Below, one piece after another: positions 18,629-27,326 of a stretch of 64,000 nt of DNA. Below the pieces are notes generated by a model that was not told the DNA's origin, did not search any database, and saw only the letters and a program-made list of their open reading frames with translations. This stretch comes from JAEXOD01 sp964652025 (GTDB taxonomy: Bacteria > Bacteroidota > Ignavibacteria > Ignavibacteriales > Melioribacteraceae). A program made the position numbers and the translations under genes. Location of the stretch: contig CAZYZX010000004.1 of assembly GCA_964652025.1 (NCBI GenBank), positions 186,001-250,000 of the forward strand, in the 5' to 3' direction. Within the stretch, counting starts at the first letter, position 1, and each line of letters begins with the position of its first letter.

Positions 18629-19234
18629 TTAACGCGTTCCTAATAATTTTGTTACTTTATCTACCGGCATAAAAGAGAGAATTTCGGCAGCTTTCTTTTT
18701 CTTTAAAGCATATATCAAATCTCTTGCCACATTTTCTTGCAAACCTAACATTGCCTGTGCAGCTTTTTTAGAATCCATTGCTTCATATAATTTTACTGTA
18801 GATTTTATCCATAAATTATATGTGCTATCTTTTTTAGCGCTAACTTGTAAAGCCTTAATTTTATTTAGTTCTTCTTCTTTTGCAGCAAGTTGTTTCATTA
18901 ATTCTTCATTCTTCTTTTGTGTTTCCTTAATTTCACTCTTTAAATTTTCATCTTTAACAATTACCTGAAACACTGTATCTGTTTTGCTACTCCAATACAT
19001 CCTTTTTACACTATCTATAACTTCAGCATAAAACTTTTCCCTAATAAAATTGCGCACTTTTTGGTAATCTTCAATTTGTAATGTTATTTTTTTAACCGCT
19101 TCTTCTGGTTTTACTGTTGGTGTAAAATCAAATTTAAAGATATTTTTATACTTTGTGTTTGCATAATATAAAACACCTGTAACAGCAAAAAATGCTACAA
19201 TAAAAACTAATATATAAGCTATTAAATTTTTCAT
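18629..19234 (-). CDS. motE: MotE-like flagellar stator-assembly protein
   Basis: A 201-residue protein with one N-terminal transmembrane helix (residues about 4-25) and a long coiled coil (about 110-145). Its C-terminal MgtE-N-like domain reads VKLYEAMDSKKAAQAMLGLQENVARDLIYALKKKKAAEILSFM. That arrangement matches MotE, a periplasmic chaperone that stabilises MotC and stator function in alphaproteobacteria and is common in other phyla next to fliJ. Its place here between fliJ and fliK supports the flagellar role. The stop is directly followed by the fliK start. A magnesium-transporter relation is limited to the shared MgtE-N fold. Confidence 0.75.
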   Translation of the reverse strand: MKNLIAYILVFIVAFFAVTGVLYYANTKYKNIFKFDFTPTVKPEEAVKKITLQIEDYQKVRNFIREKFYAEVIDSVKRMYWSSKTDTVFQVIVKDENLKSEIKETQKKNEELMKQLAAKEEELNKIKALQVSAKKDSTYNLWIKSTVKLYEAMDSKKAAQAMLGLQENVARDLIYALKKKKAAEILSFMPVDKVTKLLGTR

Positions 19235-19240
19235 CTATTC

Positions 19241-19675
19241 TTATTTCCCCTTAAACTTTTTGGTTGCTATATCATCTATTTCTATTTGTTCTAGTCTATT
19301 TTGTTCATTAATATATTCTTGCAAATGCTTTTCTTCTAACTTTTCAAACATCTTAGTTTCTTTAGATTTTTGATTAAGTTCCTCTATCTTTTGTGCTTTA
19401 ACTTCTTCTAACTTTTTAATCTCTATTTTTATATTTTCTATCTTCTCATCCATAAGTTTTTCAAAACCATTAACAAATTGTATTTCACTAATTTTTAAGG
19501 ACTTTTTACTTCTATACTCGTTAATAGTTCTGTTTTTTTCATTAATTAAATCATTAATTGCATTTGTGCGTTTCTCAATTTCTAGTTCAATAACTGCAAT
19601 TTCTTTTTGCACTTTTTTTTCAATTATCTGCTTTACGCGTTTAATAGTATCAAACTTATAATTAAATTTTGCCAT
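19241..19675 (-). CDS. fliJ: Flagellar export chaperone/stalk protein FliJ
   Basis: A 144-residue, almost wholly helical and highly charged protein. FliJ forms the coiled-coil stalk inside the FliI hexamer and couples it to FlhA. The opening FNYKFDTIKRVKQIIEK matches the family N-terminus (F.l..vL..r...e). Sequence conservation is otherwise weak, and the call rests mainly on coiled-coil character, length and position 6 bases after fliI. The next gene, motE, starts 6 bases downstream. Confidence 0.82.
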   Translation of the reverse strand: MAKFNYKFDTIKRVKQIIEKKVQKEIAVIELEIEKRTNAINDLINEKNRTINEYRSKKSLKISEIQFVNGFEKLMDEKIENIKIEIKKLEEVKAQKIEELNQKSKETKMFEKLEEKHLQEYINEQNRLEQIEIDDIATKKFKGK

Positions 19676-19681
19676 ATTTTA

Positions 19682-21013
19682 TTATTGCATTGGTTTTTCT
19701 ATAATAGTTCTTAATCTATTAACAGATTCATTAAAAGTTGCTTTTTCATACATATCTTGCTTTAAATAATTTCTTAAATCAGAAATTTTAGATAAAGCAT
19801 GGTCTATAAGTGGATTACTTCCTTTAACATAAGCACCAATATTTATTAAATCTTCTGCCTCGTAATAGGTTTGCAAAATTTCCTTAAAGCTCATAGCTCG
19901 CAATCTGTGGTCATTGGGTACAATATCTGGCATAACACGACTTACACTTTGTAAAGGATCTATTGCAGGAAATTGCGCTTTATTTGCAAGCTTACGAGAT
20001 AATACAAAATGCCCATCTAAAATAGAGCGCACAGCATCTGCAATTGGTTCTGTCATATCATCGCCATCTACTAACACTGAATAAAAACCCGTTATTGTTC
20101 CTAAGTTAGATGTACCTGCTCGCTCTAATAATTTTGGTAAAACAGCAAAAACACTTGGTGTATATCCCTTTGTAGTTGGTGGCTCACCAATAGTTAATCC
20201 AATTTCTCTTTGTGCTAACGCAAATCTTGTAACAGAATCCATCATTAACACTACATCCATTCCTTGATCTCTAAAATACTCTGCTATTGTTGTACCCAGA
20301 TATGCTGCTTTTATTCTCATTAATGCAGGTTTATCACTTGTAGCTACAACTACAACAGACCTTTTTAATCCTTCTTCTCCTAAATCTTTTTCTATAAACT
20401 CTCTAACTTCCCTTCCTCGCTCGCCTACTAATACAATTACACTAACATTAGCGTTAGTGTTTCTTGCTATCATACCAAGCATTACAGATTTACCCACGCC
20501 ACTACCAGCAAAAATACCAACTCGCTGTCCCTTTCCAACTGTTAGCAATCCATCAATAGACCTAACACCCGTTTGTAATGGCTGTGTTATTCTTTGTCTT
20601 TCTAATGGATTAGGAGGCTCTCTATAAACATTCCTGTATCCATCAAATTTTATATCCCCTTTTCCATCTATTGGATTACCAAATCCATCTATTACTCTAC
20701 CTAATAAATTATTCCCCACTCCTACCGTTAAACTTTTTCCAGTTGCACAAATTGTGCAAGCTGGGCTTATATTTTCAACCTCGCCTAATGCTATAGATAA
20801 AACTTTCCCCTCTTTAAAAGCAACTACTTCGCTTTTGCAAACTTCTCGTCCACTTCTATCTACTACCCTGCATATTTCTCCTATAGCAACGTTAGGACCT
20901 AATGATACGATTACTAATCCTATTACATCAGTAACTTTACCATTAATTCTAATCAAGTCCACATTGTTTATAATTTTTTCATATTTTTCAATATATGCAG
21001 CGGTTAAATCCAC
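19682..21013 (-). CDS. fliI: Flagellum-specific ATPase FliI
   Basis: Hexameric ATPase that energises unfolding and entry of export substrates; 443 residues, the normal family length. It has an N-terminal beta-barrel and the Walker A motif as GIFAGSGVGKSVMLG near residue 170. The FliI/F1-type block VVLVGERGREVREFIE is followed by Walker B DVVLMMDSVTRFA and GEPPTTKGYTPSVFA. The C-terminal domain is complete. It lies between fliH (its negative regulator) and fliJ (its central stalk), with 3- and 6-base gaps, so the three are translated together. Confidence 0.97.
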   Translation of the reverse strand: MDLTAAYIEKYEKIINNVDLIRINGKVTDVIGLVIVSLGPNVAIGEICRVVDRSGREVCKSEVVAFKEGKVLSIALGEVENISPACTICATGKSLTVGVGNNLLGRVIDGFGNPIDGKGDIKFDGYRNVYREPPNPLERQRITQPLQTGVRSIDGLLTVGKGQRVGIFAGSGVGKSVMLGMIARNTNANVSVIVLVGERGREVREFIEKDLGEEGLKRSVVVVATSDKPALMRIKAAYLGTTIAEYFRDQGMDVVLMMDSVTRFALAQREIGLTIGEPPTTKGYTPSVFAVLPKLLERAGTSNLGTITGFYSVLVDGDDMTEPIADAVRSILDGHFVLSRKLANKAQFPAIDPLQSVSRVMPDIVPNDHRLRAMSFKEILQTYYEAEDLINIGAYVKGSNPLIDHALSKISDLRNYLKQDMYEKATFNESVNRLRTIIEKPMQ

Positions 21014-21016
21014 TTT

Positions 21017-21658
21017 TTAAGCCTCCCTATTTTCATTAAGGCTGTTTTCTAATGCGTTTAGTATTTCATTTAATTGAGTAGAAACTCGCGCATCAACATT
21101 ACCTATTTCAGTTTCAATTATTCCTCCACCGCGCTCAATAGCATCATCAGTTTCAAATTTAAGTTTACTAAAACTATTATTTAAACTTACAATAAAATCA
21201 CCTTCATTTAGTAAATTATAATCATCCGGATGCAACCTTATTACAACACCAGTAGCACCTAAAATTTTACCTATTGAATTTCTTAATGTTGATTCTATTA
21301 TCGATTTATTTTCTATTTCACGATTTAATATTTTTTGTGCAATTCTACCAGCAAGTTCAATTACAATTCTTTCAAACGAGTTTTCTAAAGACTGTATTCG
21401 TTCTTCTATCCCCGCCAAAATTGCGTAAAATTCTTCACTTTTAGACATTAGTTGCTGCGAGAACTCTTGCTCTAATTGATTTTGCGCAGCCGTAAAACCT
21501 TCATCAAAACCTTGTTGATAAACTCGCTCTAATTCCTTTTTAAATCGGTTCTCTTCTTCTTTATAAATCTCTTCTAAGCTTTTTTCAGAATTTCCAAGTC
21601 CGGGGACAACAACTTTAACCGATTTTGAAGATGAACCAATTTTGATAACATCAGACAT
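21017..21658 (-). CDS. fliH: Flagellar assembly protein FliH
   Basis: Peripheral stator of the FliI ATPase, about 213 residues. The N-terminus is short and variable, followed by a Glu-rich helical stretch (EEENRFKKELERVYQQGFDEGF). The C-terminal domain is FliH/type III HrpE-like (IAQKILNREIENKSIIESTLRNSIG, then VVIRLHPDDYNLL and GGGIIETEIGNVDARV). The ATG at 21658 is preferred over an in-frame start 21 bases upstream because it follows GGAGGAAG at ideal spacing. It overlaps the end of fliG by 8 bases, consistent with translational coupling. Confidence 0.92.
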   Translation of the reverse strand: MSDVIKIGSSSKSVKVVVPGLGNSEKSLEEIYKEEENRFKKELERVYQQGFDEGFTAAQNQLEQEFSQQLMSKSEEFYAILAGIEERIQSLENSFERIVIELAGRIAQKILNREIENKSIIESTLRNSIGKILGATGVVIRLHPDDYNLLNEGDFIVSLNNSFSKLKFETDDAIERGGGIIETEIGNVDARVSTQLNEILNALENSLNENREA

Positions 21659-22697
21659 AAACTTCCTCCGAGCCACCACGGAAGCTTATTGTAATTTCTT
21701 CCTGCTCTTCTAATTGCTTTATAATATCTACAATACGTGCTTGAGCTGCTTCAACTTCTTTAAGTTTAACTGGTCCCATAAACTGCAACTCTTCTTTCAA
21801 TAAGTCAGCTGCACGTTCAGACATATTAGAGAATATTTTGCTAGATACTTTTTCATCTGCAATTTTAAGCGCAAGGCTTAAATCTTTTCTATCAACTTCT
21901 TTAAGTATTCTTTGTATATCTTTATCTTGTAAGTGTATAATATCTTCAAATAAGAACATCAAGCGCTTAATTTCTTGCGCAACTTCTGGGTCTCGTTCTT
22001 CAATTCCAGCAATAATATCTTTGCTAAGTGTAACATTTGTTCGGTTTAATATTGTAGCTACACTTTTCGGTCCACCAAGTTTACTCATACTTTGGTTCAT
22101 AGAGAATCCAGCAAGTTCATCTACAACTTTTTCAATTTGTTTAAGCGTTTGAGGAGAAATTTTACCCAGTGTTGCAATTCTAAACACAACTTCACTTCTT
22201 AATTCATCGGGCAACTCTTTAATTGCTTCGGCAGTTTGATCCGGATTTAGATGCGATAAAATTAAGGCAATTGTTTGAGGGTGCTCTTTATTCAAAAAGT
22301 TTACTAACTGGGCACTATCAGCTTTTTTAAGAACGTCAAATCCTCGTAAAGTAGTTATGTTTTTTACCTTTTCTATAATTTCCATTGCTTTTGCAAGTCC
22401 AAAGGACTTTTCTAAAACTTGCTGAGCATAATCGATACCACCTTCTACAACATATTCTTGGGCGGTAATTAATGCATAGTAATCCGATAAAACTTGGTCT
22501 ACAATATGAGAAGGTACATTCCTTACTTGAGATATTTCTGCCGATATTGCTTCAACATCCACAGGATCTAAGTGCTTAAAAAGCAAGGCTGCCGTTTCTA
22601 CGTTTACAGCAATCATTAATAGGGCTGCTTTTTGCACTCCTGTTAAATCATTAATTGTTAAATCTTTACTTTTTAAGTTTTTTCCTTTAGTACTCAT
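21651..22697 (-). CDS. fliG: Flagellar motor switch protein FliG
   Basis: C-ring protein that transmits torque from stators to rotor; 348 residues. The N-domain (TGVQKAALLMIAVNVETAALLFKHLDP) binds FliF, and the middle domain contains EHPQTIALILSHLNPDQTAEAIKELP. The C-terminal torque helix region (VDRKDLSLALKIADEKVSSKIFSNMSERAADLLKEEL) carries the charged residues that meet MotA. It overlaps fliF by 11 bases and fliH by 8. The partner C-ring genes fliM and fliN are not in this window. Confidence 0.97.
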   Translation of the reverse strand: MSTKGKNLKSKDLTINDLTGVQKAALLMIAVNVETAALLFKHLDPVDVEAISAEISQVRNVPSHIVDQVLSDYYALITAQEYVVEGGIDYAQQVLEKSFGLAKAMEIIEKVKNITTLRGFDVLKKADSAQLVNFLNKEHPQTIALILSHLNPDQTAEAIKELPDELRSEVVFRIATLGKISPQTLKQIEKVVDELAGFSMNQSMSKLGGPKSVATILNRTNVTLSKDIIAGIEERDPEVAQEIKRLMFLFEDIIHLQDKDIQRILKEVDRKDLSLALKIADEKVSSKIFSNMSERAADLLKEELQFMGPVKLKEVEAAQARIVDIIKQLEEQEEITISFRGGSEEVYV

Positions 22698-24288
22698 CTT
22701 CTCTTAACCAGGCATTTATTAATTTTGCTGCTTCAGTTGGATTTTTTTGTGCGTAATTGATTATTTTATCTTGCCTTATTTTCTTTTCTGCTGCTGCATC
22801 TGTTATTTCATCTTCAATGTCGCCAATATCTATTAATGCCTTCTTCTTATGGCTTCCTGAACCTAACTTTGGTATACTTTCTTCAGTAGCTTCTATTCCT
22901 CCCAAATCACCTAAAGCTTCATCTTTATAACTTACTGTACCAATTAATATTTTTTCATTCTGAAGCTTTTTCATTAAACCTTTTAATATAAATAACGACG
23001 CACCTACTGCAACTAATAATACAATAATATTAGAATAATCTTTTATATTAAACGATGAACTTTCTGTTAACTCTGCGCCATCACCTAAAGCTGTTTCAAA
23101 CGGTATACTTTCTACTGTAACTATATCGTTTCGCGTCTCATTAATTCCTACAGATTGTTTTACAATTTGTTCCAACTTACGTAATTGAGCTTCTGGACGC
23201 GGCTCTATAACTTTTTCTACCTTATCACCATTTTGTACTTCTTTTGTAACACCATTTATAACAGCTGCTAAAGTTATGCGTTTTATATTTCCGGTTCCTT
23301 GTATAACACGCTCAATAGTCTTGCTAATTTCGTAATTAGTTGTAGAGTTTTCGCTCGTTGTACCTGTACTATCGGCAGTGCTTTTGCCACCAGTTTGTTG
23401 CTTTACTGTTTGTTCCGATACAGCGACCTGTGTTTCTGGGTCATACATTTCCATCGTTTTTTCTACTTGGTCAAAATCCAAATCCACATTAACTTTTACA
23501 ATCGAGTTACCGTAACCTAAAACATTATCAAGTATTGCTTGCGCTTTGTTTGCTAAGTAATTTTCTATTTGGCTTCTTATTTCATATTGCTTTGCAGTTA
23601 CAAACGAAACCGAACTTTCGTCATCGTTCCTTGAAAGTAAACGACCCTTAGAATCTATTATTGTAACTTTACTTGGTTGTAACCCTTCCACACTACTTGC
23701 AACTAAATTACTAATTGCAGTAATATTTTGAGGAGTTGGTGTAAAACCTGGAGCTAACTTTAATACAATAGATGCTGTTGGTGGTCTTTCTTCGGATTTA
23801 AATAAACTTCTTTCTGGCACAACAATATGAACTCTAACACCTTCAACTCCGCTTTGCTGCATTATGGTTCTGCTAAGTTCACCCTCTAAAGCGCGTTTAT
23901 AATTTAGCTTTTGCATAAACTCGCTCATACCCATTAAATTTTGGTCAAAAACTTCATAGCCCACTATTCCACTGCTTGGTATCCCTTTGCCTGCAGCTAC
24001 TAAACGCATTTCATATACCTTTTCTTTTGGTACTTTTATTGTGCTGCCACCATCTTCTAATTTATATGGGACTTTTTGACCGTTCAAAACTTCAACTATT
24101 TTATTTGCATCTTCTGGCGCTAAGTTTGTAAACAAGGTGCCATAACTTGGCTCGTTAAAAACAAATACCACAAACCCTAATAATATTATTGTTACTATAA
24201 GTACGGCACCTAAAAGCATGCGCTGCTGTAAAGAAAGCTTGTTAAATATAGCAAGCATTGAACCCATGTTAGATTTATTGTTTTCCAT
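22687..24288 (-). CDS. fliF: Flagellar MS-ring protein FliF
   Basis: Forms the MS ring in the inner membrane, the base of the flagellum; 533 residues. The first transmembrane helix is near residues 26-46. Then come the YscJ/FliF ring-building domains (GTLFTNLAPEDANKIVEVLNGQKVPYKL and QKLNYKRALEGELSRTI, then RVHIVVPERSLF). A second transmembrane helix (NIIVLLVAVGASLFI) precedes a C-terminal cytoplasmic tail for FliG binding (EAAKLINAWLREDE). The ATG overlaps the fliE stop as TAATG. Confidence 0.97.
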   Translation of the reverse strand: MENNKSNMGSMLAIFNKLSLQQRMLLGAVLIVTIILLGFVVFVFNEPSYGTLFTNLAPEDANKIVEVLNGQKVPYKLEDGGSTIKVPKEKVYEMRLVAAGKGIPSSGIVGYEVFDQNLMGMSEFMQKLNYKRALEGELSRTIMQQSGVEGVRVHIVVPERSLFKSEERPPTASIVLKLAPGFTPTPQNITAISNLVASSVEGLQPSKVTIIDSKGRLLSRNDDESSVSFVTAKQYEIRSQIENYLANKAQAILDNVLGYGNSIVKVNVDLDFDQVEKTMEMYDPETQVAVSEQTVKQQTGGKSTADSTGTTSENSTTNYEISKTIERVIQGTGNIKRITLAAVINGVTKEVQNGDKVEKVIEPRPEAQLRKLEQIVKQSVGINETRNDIVTVESIPFETALGDGAELTESSSFNIKDYSNIIVLLVAVGASLFILKGLMKKLQNEKILIGTVSYKDEALGDLGGIEATEESIPKLGSGSHKKKALIDIGDIEDEITDAAAEKKIRQDKIINYAQKNPTEAAKLINAWLREDEY

Positions 24289-24698
24289 TAGCCTTGTAAT
24301 CTCGTTAATTCTCTATACATATCTATAGCTTTATTTCTTATTTCCACTAAAAGGTCTAAACTTGTTTTTGCCTTTTCGCTAGCAATCATCACTTCATGAA
24401 GTTCTACATCTTCTCCATTAACAAATTTTTTAGCTAAGTTGTTGCTATCAAACTGTTGTTGATTAACAGAATTAATAAAATCTCCAACTAAATTGCTAAA
24501 ATCTGGCGATCCAGTGGCTTTGTTGCTGTTAACTTCCCCTGTTAATCCTTGTAAAGGATTTACCATTTCATTTTTTTGTGTGTTTAGCGCTCCCATAAAC
24601 ATTTTATCAAACTCACCACCCGCCGCTGGCGATATCCCCGCCGCATTCTGTATTCGCGCTAAATTTTCGGCTATTCTCATTATTCCATTTATTGCCAT
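24288..24698 (-). CDS. fliE: Flagellar hook-basal body complex protein FliE
   Basis: Rod-MS ring adaptor and early export substrate; 136 residues. The C-terminal half is diagnostic: FINSVNQQQFDSNNLAKKFVNGEDVELHEVMIASEKAKTSLDLLVEIRNKAIDMYRELTRLQ, split here by family pattern into the conserved ELHEVMIA and YREL.R.Q blocks. The N-terminal half is longer and variable. It lies directly upstream of fliF with a 1-base stop/start overlap and after a small unknown gene. Confidence 0.93.
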   Translation of the reverse strand: MAINGIMRIAENLARIQNAAGISPAAGGEFDKMFMGALNTQKNEMVNPLQGLTGEVNSNKATGSPDFSNLVGDFINSVNQQQFDSNNLAKKFVNGEDVELHEVMIASEKAKTSLDLLVEIRNKAIDMYRELTRLQG

Positions 24699-24699
24699 G

Positions 24700-24945
24700 T
24701 TAACCTCTTCTATCGAATAGCGAACCTTTTGTTACACCACTTAATTTACCGCTTTTTTGATAAAAATGGTAGTCAATTATTTCATTTTTTTTCTCTGGAT
24801 ACATCTCTGTAAAAAAATCTTTTTCCTCTTTTGTAATTTTTTCTGCAACATCAGGAAATTCTGATTTTACCTGAGCATTTCTGTTATAAACTTTATTAAT
24901 TACATAAGGATTATAATTTCCCGTATTTGTATTAATTGTATTCAT
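24700..24945 (-). CDS. Small unknown protein in the flgC-fliE gap
   Basis: An 81-residue protein of no family I recognise, inserted between flgC and fliE, which are normally adjacent. ATG at 24945 is chosen over an earlier in-frame start inside flgC because it lies 1 base after the flgC stop and 7 bases after GGAG. The N-terminus is Asn/Thr-rich and probably disordered. The C-terminal part has a charged, compact pattern (AEKITKEEKDFFTEMYPEKKNEI, then YHFYQKSGK and ending FDRRG). No signal peptide or membrane segment is seen. The tight spacing implies a flagellar role, perhaps an export substrate or rod-assembly factor; this is inference. Confidence 0.72.
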   Translation of the reverse strand: MNTINTNTGNYNPYVINKVYNRNAQVKSEFPDVAEKITKEEKDFFTEMYPEKKNEIIDYHFYQKSGKLSGVTKGSLFDRRG

Positions 24946-24946
24946 A

Positions 24947-25444
24947 TTATATCTCCAAAGCATCTTTTGCCATTTGTTTAGAAGCATTAAAAGCTGTTAA
25001 GTTAGCTTCATAACTTCGGGTAGCTGCTATCATATCTACCATTTCTGTTACTATATTTACATTGGGCATTTCTAAATAGCCTTCACTATTTGCGTCGGGG
25101 TGGTCTGGCATATAAACTTTATCACCAGGGCTGCCATCTTTAACCACTTTCATGTTTAACATTTCGTTATCTTCATCTTTTTTATTTTTTATTCCAGGGG
25201 TTTTAGGATAATGATAGTCGTTTACTGTTTTCATTAAAGCAGCAGCATTAACGTCTTCCATCTTCTTTTGGAATATATCTTTTTCGGATACTTCCAACGT
25301 TTTCCTTTTATATGGTTTGCCATCTAAAGTTTTTGTTGTGTTCACGTTGGCTATGTTTTCCGCAATTAAATCAAGCTTCTTTTTCTGTAACTTCATGCCG
25401 GTTGAACTTATTTCAAATGCCTTAAAATTTCCGCCTATTTCCAT
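24947..25444 (-). CDS. flgC: Flagellar proximal rod protein FlgC
   Basis: Rod subunit of the flagellar axial structure, 165 residues. It has the rod-family N-terminus (FEISSTGMKLQKKKLDLIAENIANVNTT) and the FlgC-type C-terminus (GYLEMPNVNIVTEMVDMIAATRSYEANLTAFNASKQM). Length is slightly above the usual 135-150 because of a Lys/Asp-rich central insertion near residues 80-105. The ATG overlaps the flgB stop as TAATG. Like other rod proteins it is exported without a cleaved signal. Confidence 0.96.
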   Translation of the reverse strand: MEIGGNFKAFEISSTGMKLQKKKLDLIAENIANVNTTKTLDGKPYKRKTLEVSEKDIFQKKMEDVNAAALMKTVNDYHYPKTPGIKNKKDEDNEMLNMKVVKDGSPGDKVYMPDHPDANSEGYLEMPNVNIVTEMVDMIAATRSYEANLTAFNASKQMAKDALEI

Positions 25445-25839
25445 TATCTTACCCTTTGAATAATATTTTGTAAGTTTTTATAATGATTACCTACTTTTCT
25501 TGAAGCAAATTTATACATAATTGTATTCCTTGCTAAGTCTGCCATTTCTTTATCTATATCTACATTATTAAAGTTAGATTCTCTTTCTGGATTTTCATCT
25601 TTTACTATAGCCTGTTCTTCTGGCTTATCTCCATTTAAATTTATTCCAAACTCGTAATGATTTTGTACTGTTGTTTTTAATTCTGCTCGTTCCGTTTCTC
25701 GCAAATAGTCATCAAAAGACATATCTTCCCGTTTATAATTTATAGTGCTAATATTAGCCACATTTTTTGCTATTAATTTTTGCTTTATTGCACTATAATC
25801 TAAAAATTGCTCAAATATTTTTATACTTTCACCAGGCAT
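25444..25839 (-). CDS. flgB: Flagellar proximal rod protein FlgB
   Basis: Proximal rod subunit and first gene of the basal-body/hook operon; about 131 residues. It has a rod-type N-terminus (FEQFLDYSAIKQKLIAKNVANISTINYKRED) and C-terminus (NNVDIDKEMADLARNTIMYKFASRKVGNHYKNLQNII). The ATG at 25839 is preferred to a TTG at 25875: it follows AAAAGG at good spacing, starts at the usual distance from the conserved helix, and the TTG would lie within the sigma-54-like promoter element. Its position as first gene makes it the likely point of control for the downstream genes to flgE. Confidence 0.94.
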   Translation of the reverse strand: MPGESIKIFEQFLDYSAIKQKLIAKNVANISTINYKREDMSFDDYLRETERAELKTTVQNHYEFGINLNGDKPEEQAIVKDENPERESNFNNVDIDKEMADLARNTIMYKFASRKVGNHYKNLQNIIQRVR

Positions 25840-25867
25840 GCTTTTAACCTTTTTTTTATTATATATT

Positions 25868-25882
25868 TCAAACAATGTGCCA
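25868..25882 (-). promoter_or_regulatory. Sigma-54-like promoter upstream of flgB
   Basis: On the minus strand the sequence reads TGGCAC, 5 bases, then TTGA. The -24 element matches the sigma-54 consensus exactly and the spacing is right; the -12 element has TTGA instead of TTGC. Transcription would start near 25856, giving a 17-base leader that holds the AAAAGG site. A sigma-54 activator gene lies 7 kb away in the same cluster. The imperfect -12 element keeps this tentative. Confidence 0.5.
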
Positions 25883-26012
25883 CAAGGCTAAATAACACTT
25901 AAAACGATTTAATTGTTTATAAATTATGTAGTTAAAGGCAAAAAACTATTAGATTGACCTATTGTATATATGATGGAGGGAATTGATATGGCTAAAAATA
26001 ACCAAATGTATA

Positions 26013-26261
26013 TTATTCTTCGTTATAATCTAAAATAACAGACTTGGTTTCTCCACAACTGCAAACAAATTTAATTTCTCTAATATTATCGTTTGCGTCT
26101 TTTTTAAGAATAAGCTTAACGCCCCCGTGGCTATCTTCTTCTACGGTAATTTTGGCAATACCAATAATCTTTGCTTTATCCCCTTTAATAAGATTTCCTT
26201 CCGCTTCAACATCTCGATAAGAAATTTCTCGGAACGAACTTTCTTGAAATTCATCTGCCAT
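26013..26261 (-). CDS. Small unknown protein with CxC motif at end of the che operon
   Basis: An 82-residue protein of no family I recognise. It is acidic, predicted as beta strands with a short helix, and has a Cys pair in VCSCGETKSV near the C-terminus and an SHGG turn in the middle, both of which could contact a metal or a thiol. There is no signal peptide. It starts 1 base after the cheB stop region (26261 versus 26263 on the minus strand) and ends 170 bases before flgB, so it is the last gene of the chemotaxis operon. Its spacing suggests a real gene with a chemotaxis or motility link; function unknown. Confidence 0.7.
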   Translation of the reverse strand: MADEFQESSFREISYRDVEAEGNLIKGDKAKIIGIAKITVEEDSHGGVKLILKKDANDNIREIKFVCSCGETKSVILDYNEE

Positions 26262-26262
26262 T

Positions 26263-27324
26263 TTAAATTGCCTTATTAATTGTTTCGTAAATCTTTTCTA
26301 AAGGAACAATTGCATCAGCATAACCAGCATCTACAACTGCTTTTGGCATACCATAAACAACGCAAGATTCTTCATCTTGGGCAATGCAATAACCACCTAA
26401 AGCTTTAAGATCTTTAATCGCTTCAAATCCATCTTTCCCCATTCCAGTCATTATTACGCCTAAGGTGTATTTACCATATACATTAACAAGCGATTTCATC
26501 ATTACATCTACAGATGGTCTATGCAATGTATCTGATGGTTTTTCTGAAATATTTATAACTTCTTGATTTTTACTGTTTTTGTAAACAGTCATATGGTATC
26601 CACCCGGTGCTAAATATACCCACCCTTTTTTAACAGGTTCGTCATTTTCCGCTTCTTTAACAGAAATAGGTGATAGCGAGTTTAATCTATCTGCAAGTGA
26701 TTTAGTAAACTTTGGCGGCATATGCTGTACAATAAAAAATGGCACATTGGCTTTTGGATCTAATAATGGAATAACTTTTTGTAAAGATAAAGGACCACCG
26801 GTAGAAATACCAATACCAACAGCTTTATATCCAATTTTTGGTACTGAAAGTGAAGGTTTACTTAAAGTAGTTTTGGCTGGTTCTTTTGTAGTTTGTAACT
26901 TTTGTAACCTACTACGTAATGATTTTTGTTTAACTATAGCTTTTATTTTTTTTATTAGCTCTTCTCTAATGTTAACTATATTAACGCTAACAAACGACAT
27001 CTCTTTCGGAATAAAGTCAACCGCACCATATTCTAATGCTTGTATTGTTGCCTCTGCCCCTTCTGTAGTTAAAGAACTTACCATAATTACGCTTGTTGGG
27101 CACTCTGCCATTATTTTTTTTAATGCAGTTAACCCATCCATTACCGGCATCTCGATATCTAAGGTAATAATATCTGGCCTTAGCTTTTTAGCAAGCTCAA
27201 AACCTTCAAGTCCGTTTTTAGCTGTTCCAACTATCTCTATATCAGCATCCGAAGTTAACATAATAGATAAAGATTTTCGCATAAAAGCGGAGTCATCTAC
27301 AATAAGTGCTTTTATATTTCCCAA
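26263..27324 (-). CDS. cheB: Chemotaxis response regulator/methylesterase CheB
   Basis: Demethylates and deamidates chemoreceptors when phosphorylated by CheA; 353 residues. The N-terminal receiver has the acid pair D10-D11 and phosphoacceptor D56 in LDIEMPVMDG. A linker at about 125-165 follows. The C-terminal methylesterase domain has the catalytic triad: S174 in GISTGGP, H201 in VQHMPP and an Asp in MTGMGKDG. It lies 2 bases after cheA in the same operon as cheR, the opposing methyltransferase, so a receptor adaptation system is complete, although no receptor gene lies in the window. Confidence 0.96.
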   Translation of the reverse strand: MGNIKALIVDDSAFMRKSLSIMLTSDADIEIVGTAKNGLEGFELAKKLRPDIITLDIEMPVMDGLTALKKIMAECPTSVIMVSSLTTEGAEATIQALEYGAVDFIPKEMSFVSVNIVNIREELIKKIKAIVKQKSLRSRLQKLQTTKEPAKTTLSKPSLSVPKIGYKAVGIGISTGGPLSLQKVIPLLDPKANVPFFIVQHMPPKFTKSLADRLNSLSPISVKEAENDEPVKKGWVYLAPGGYHMTVYKNSKNQEVINISEKPSDTLHRPSVDVMMKSLVNVYGKYTLGVIMTGMGKDGFEAIKDLKALGGYCIAQDEESCVVYGMPKAVVDAGYADAIVPLEKIYETINKAI

Positions 27325-27326
27325 TG

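Noticed and set aside
25988..26038. Sixteen-codon plus-strand frame (MAKNNQ...) with a strong GGAGGG site, running into the end of the CxC gene
   Set aside because: Very short, antisense to a better supported gene, with no promoter at correct spacing (TTGACC and TATATG are only 8 bases apart).
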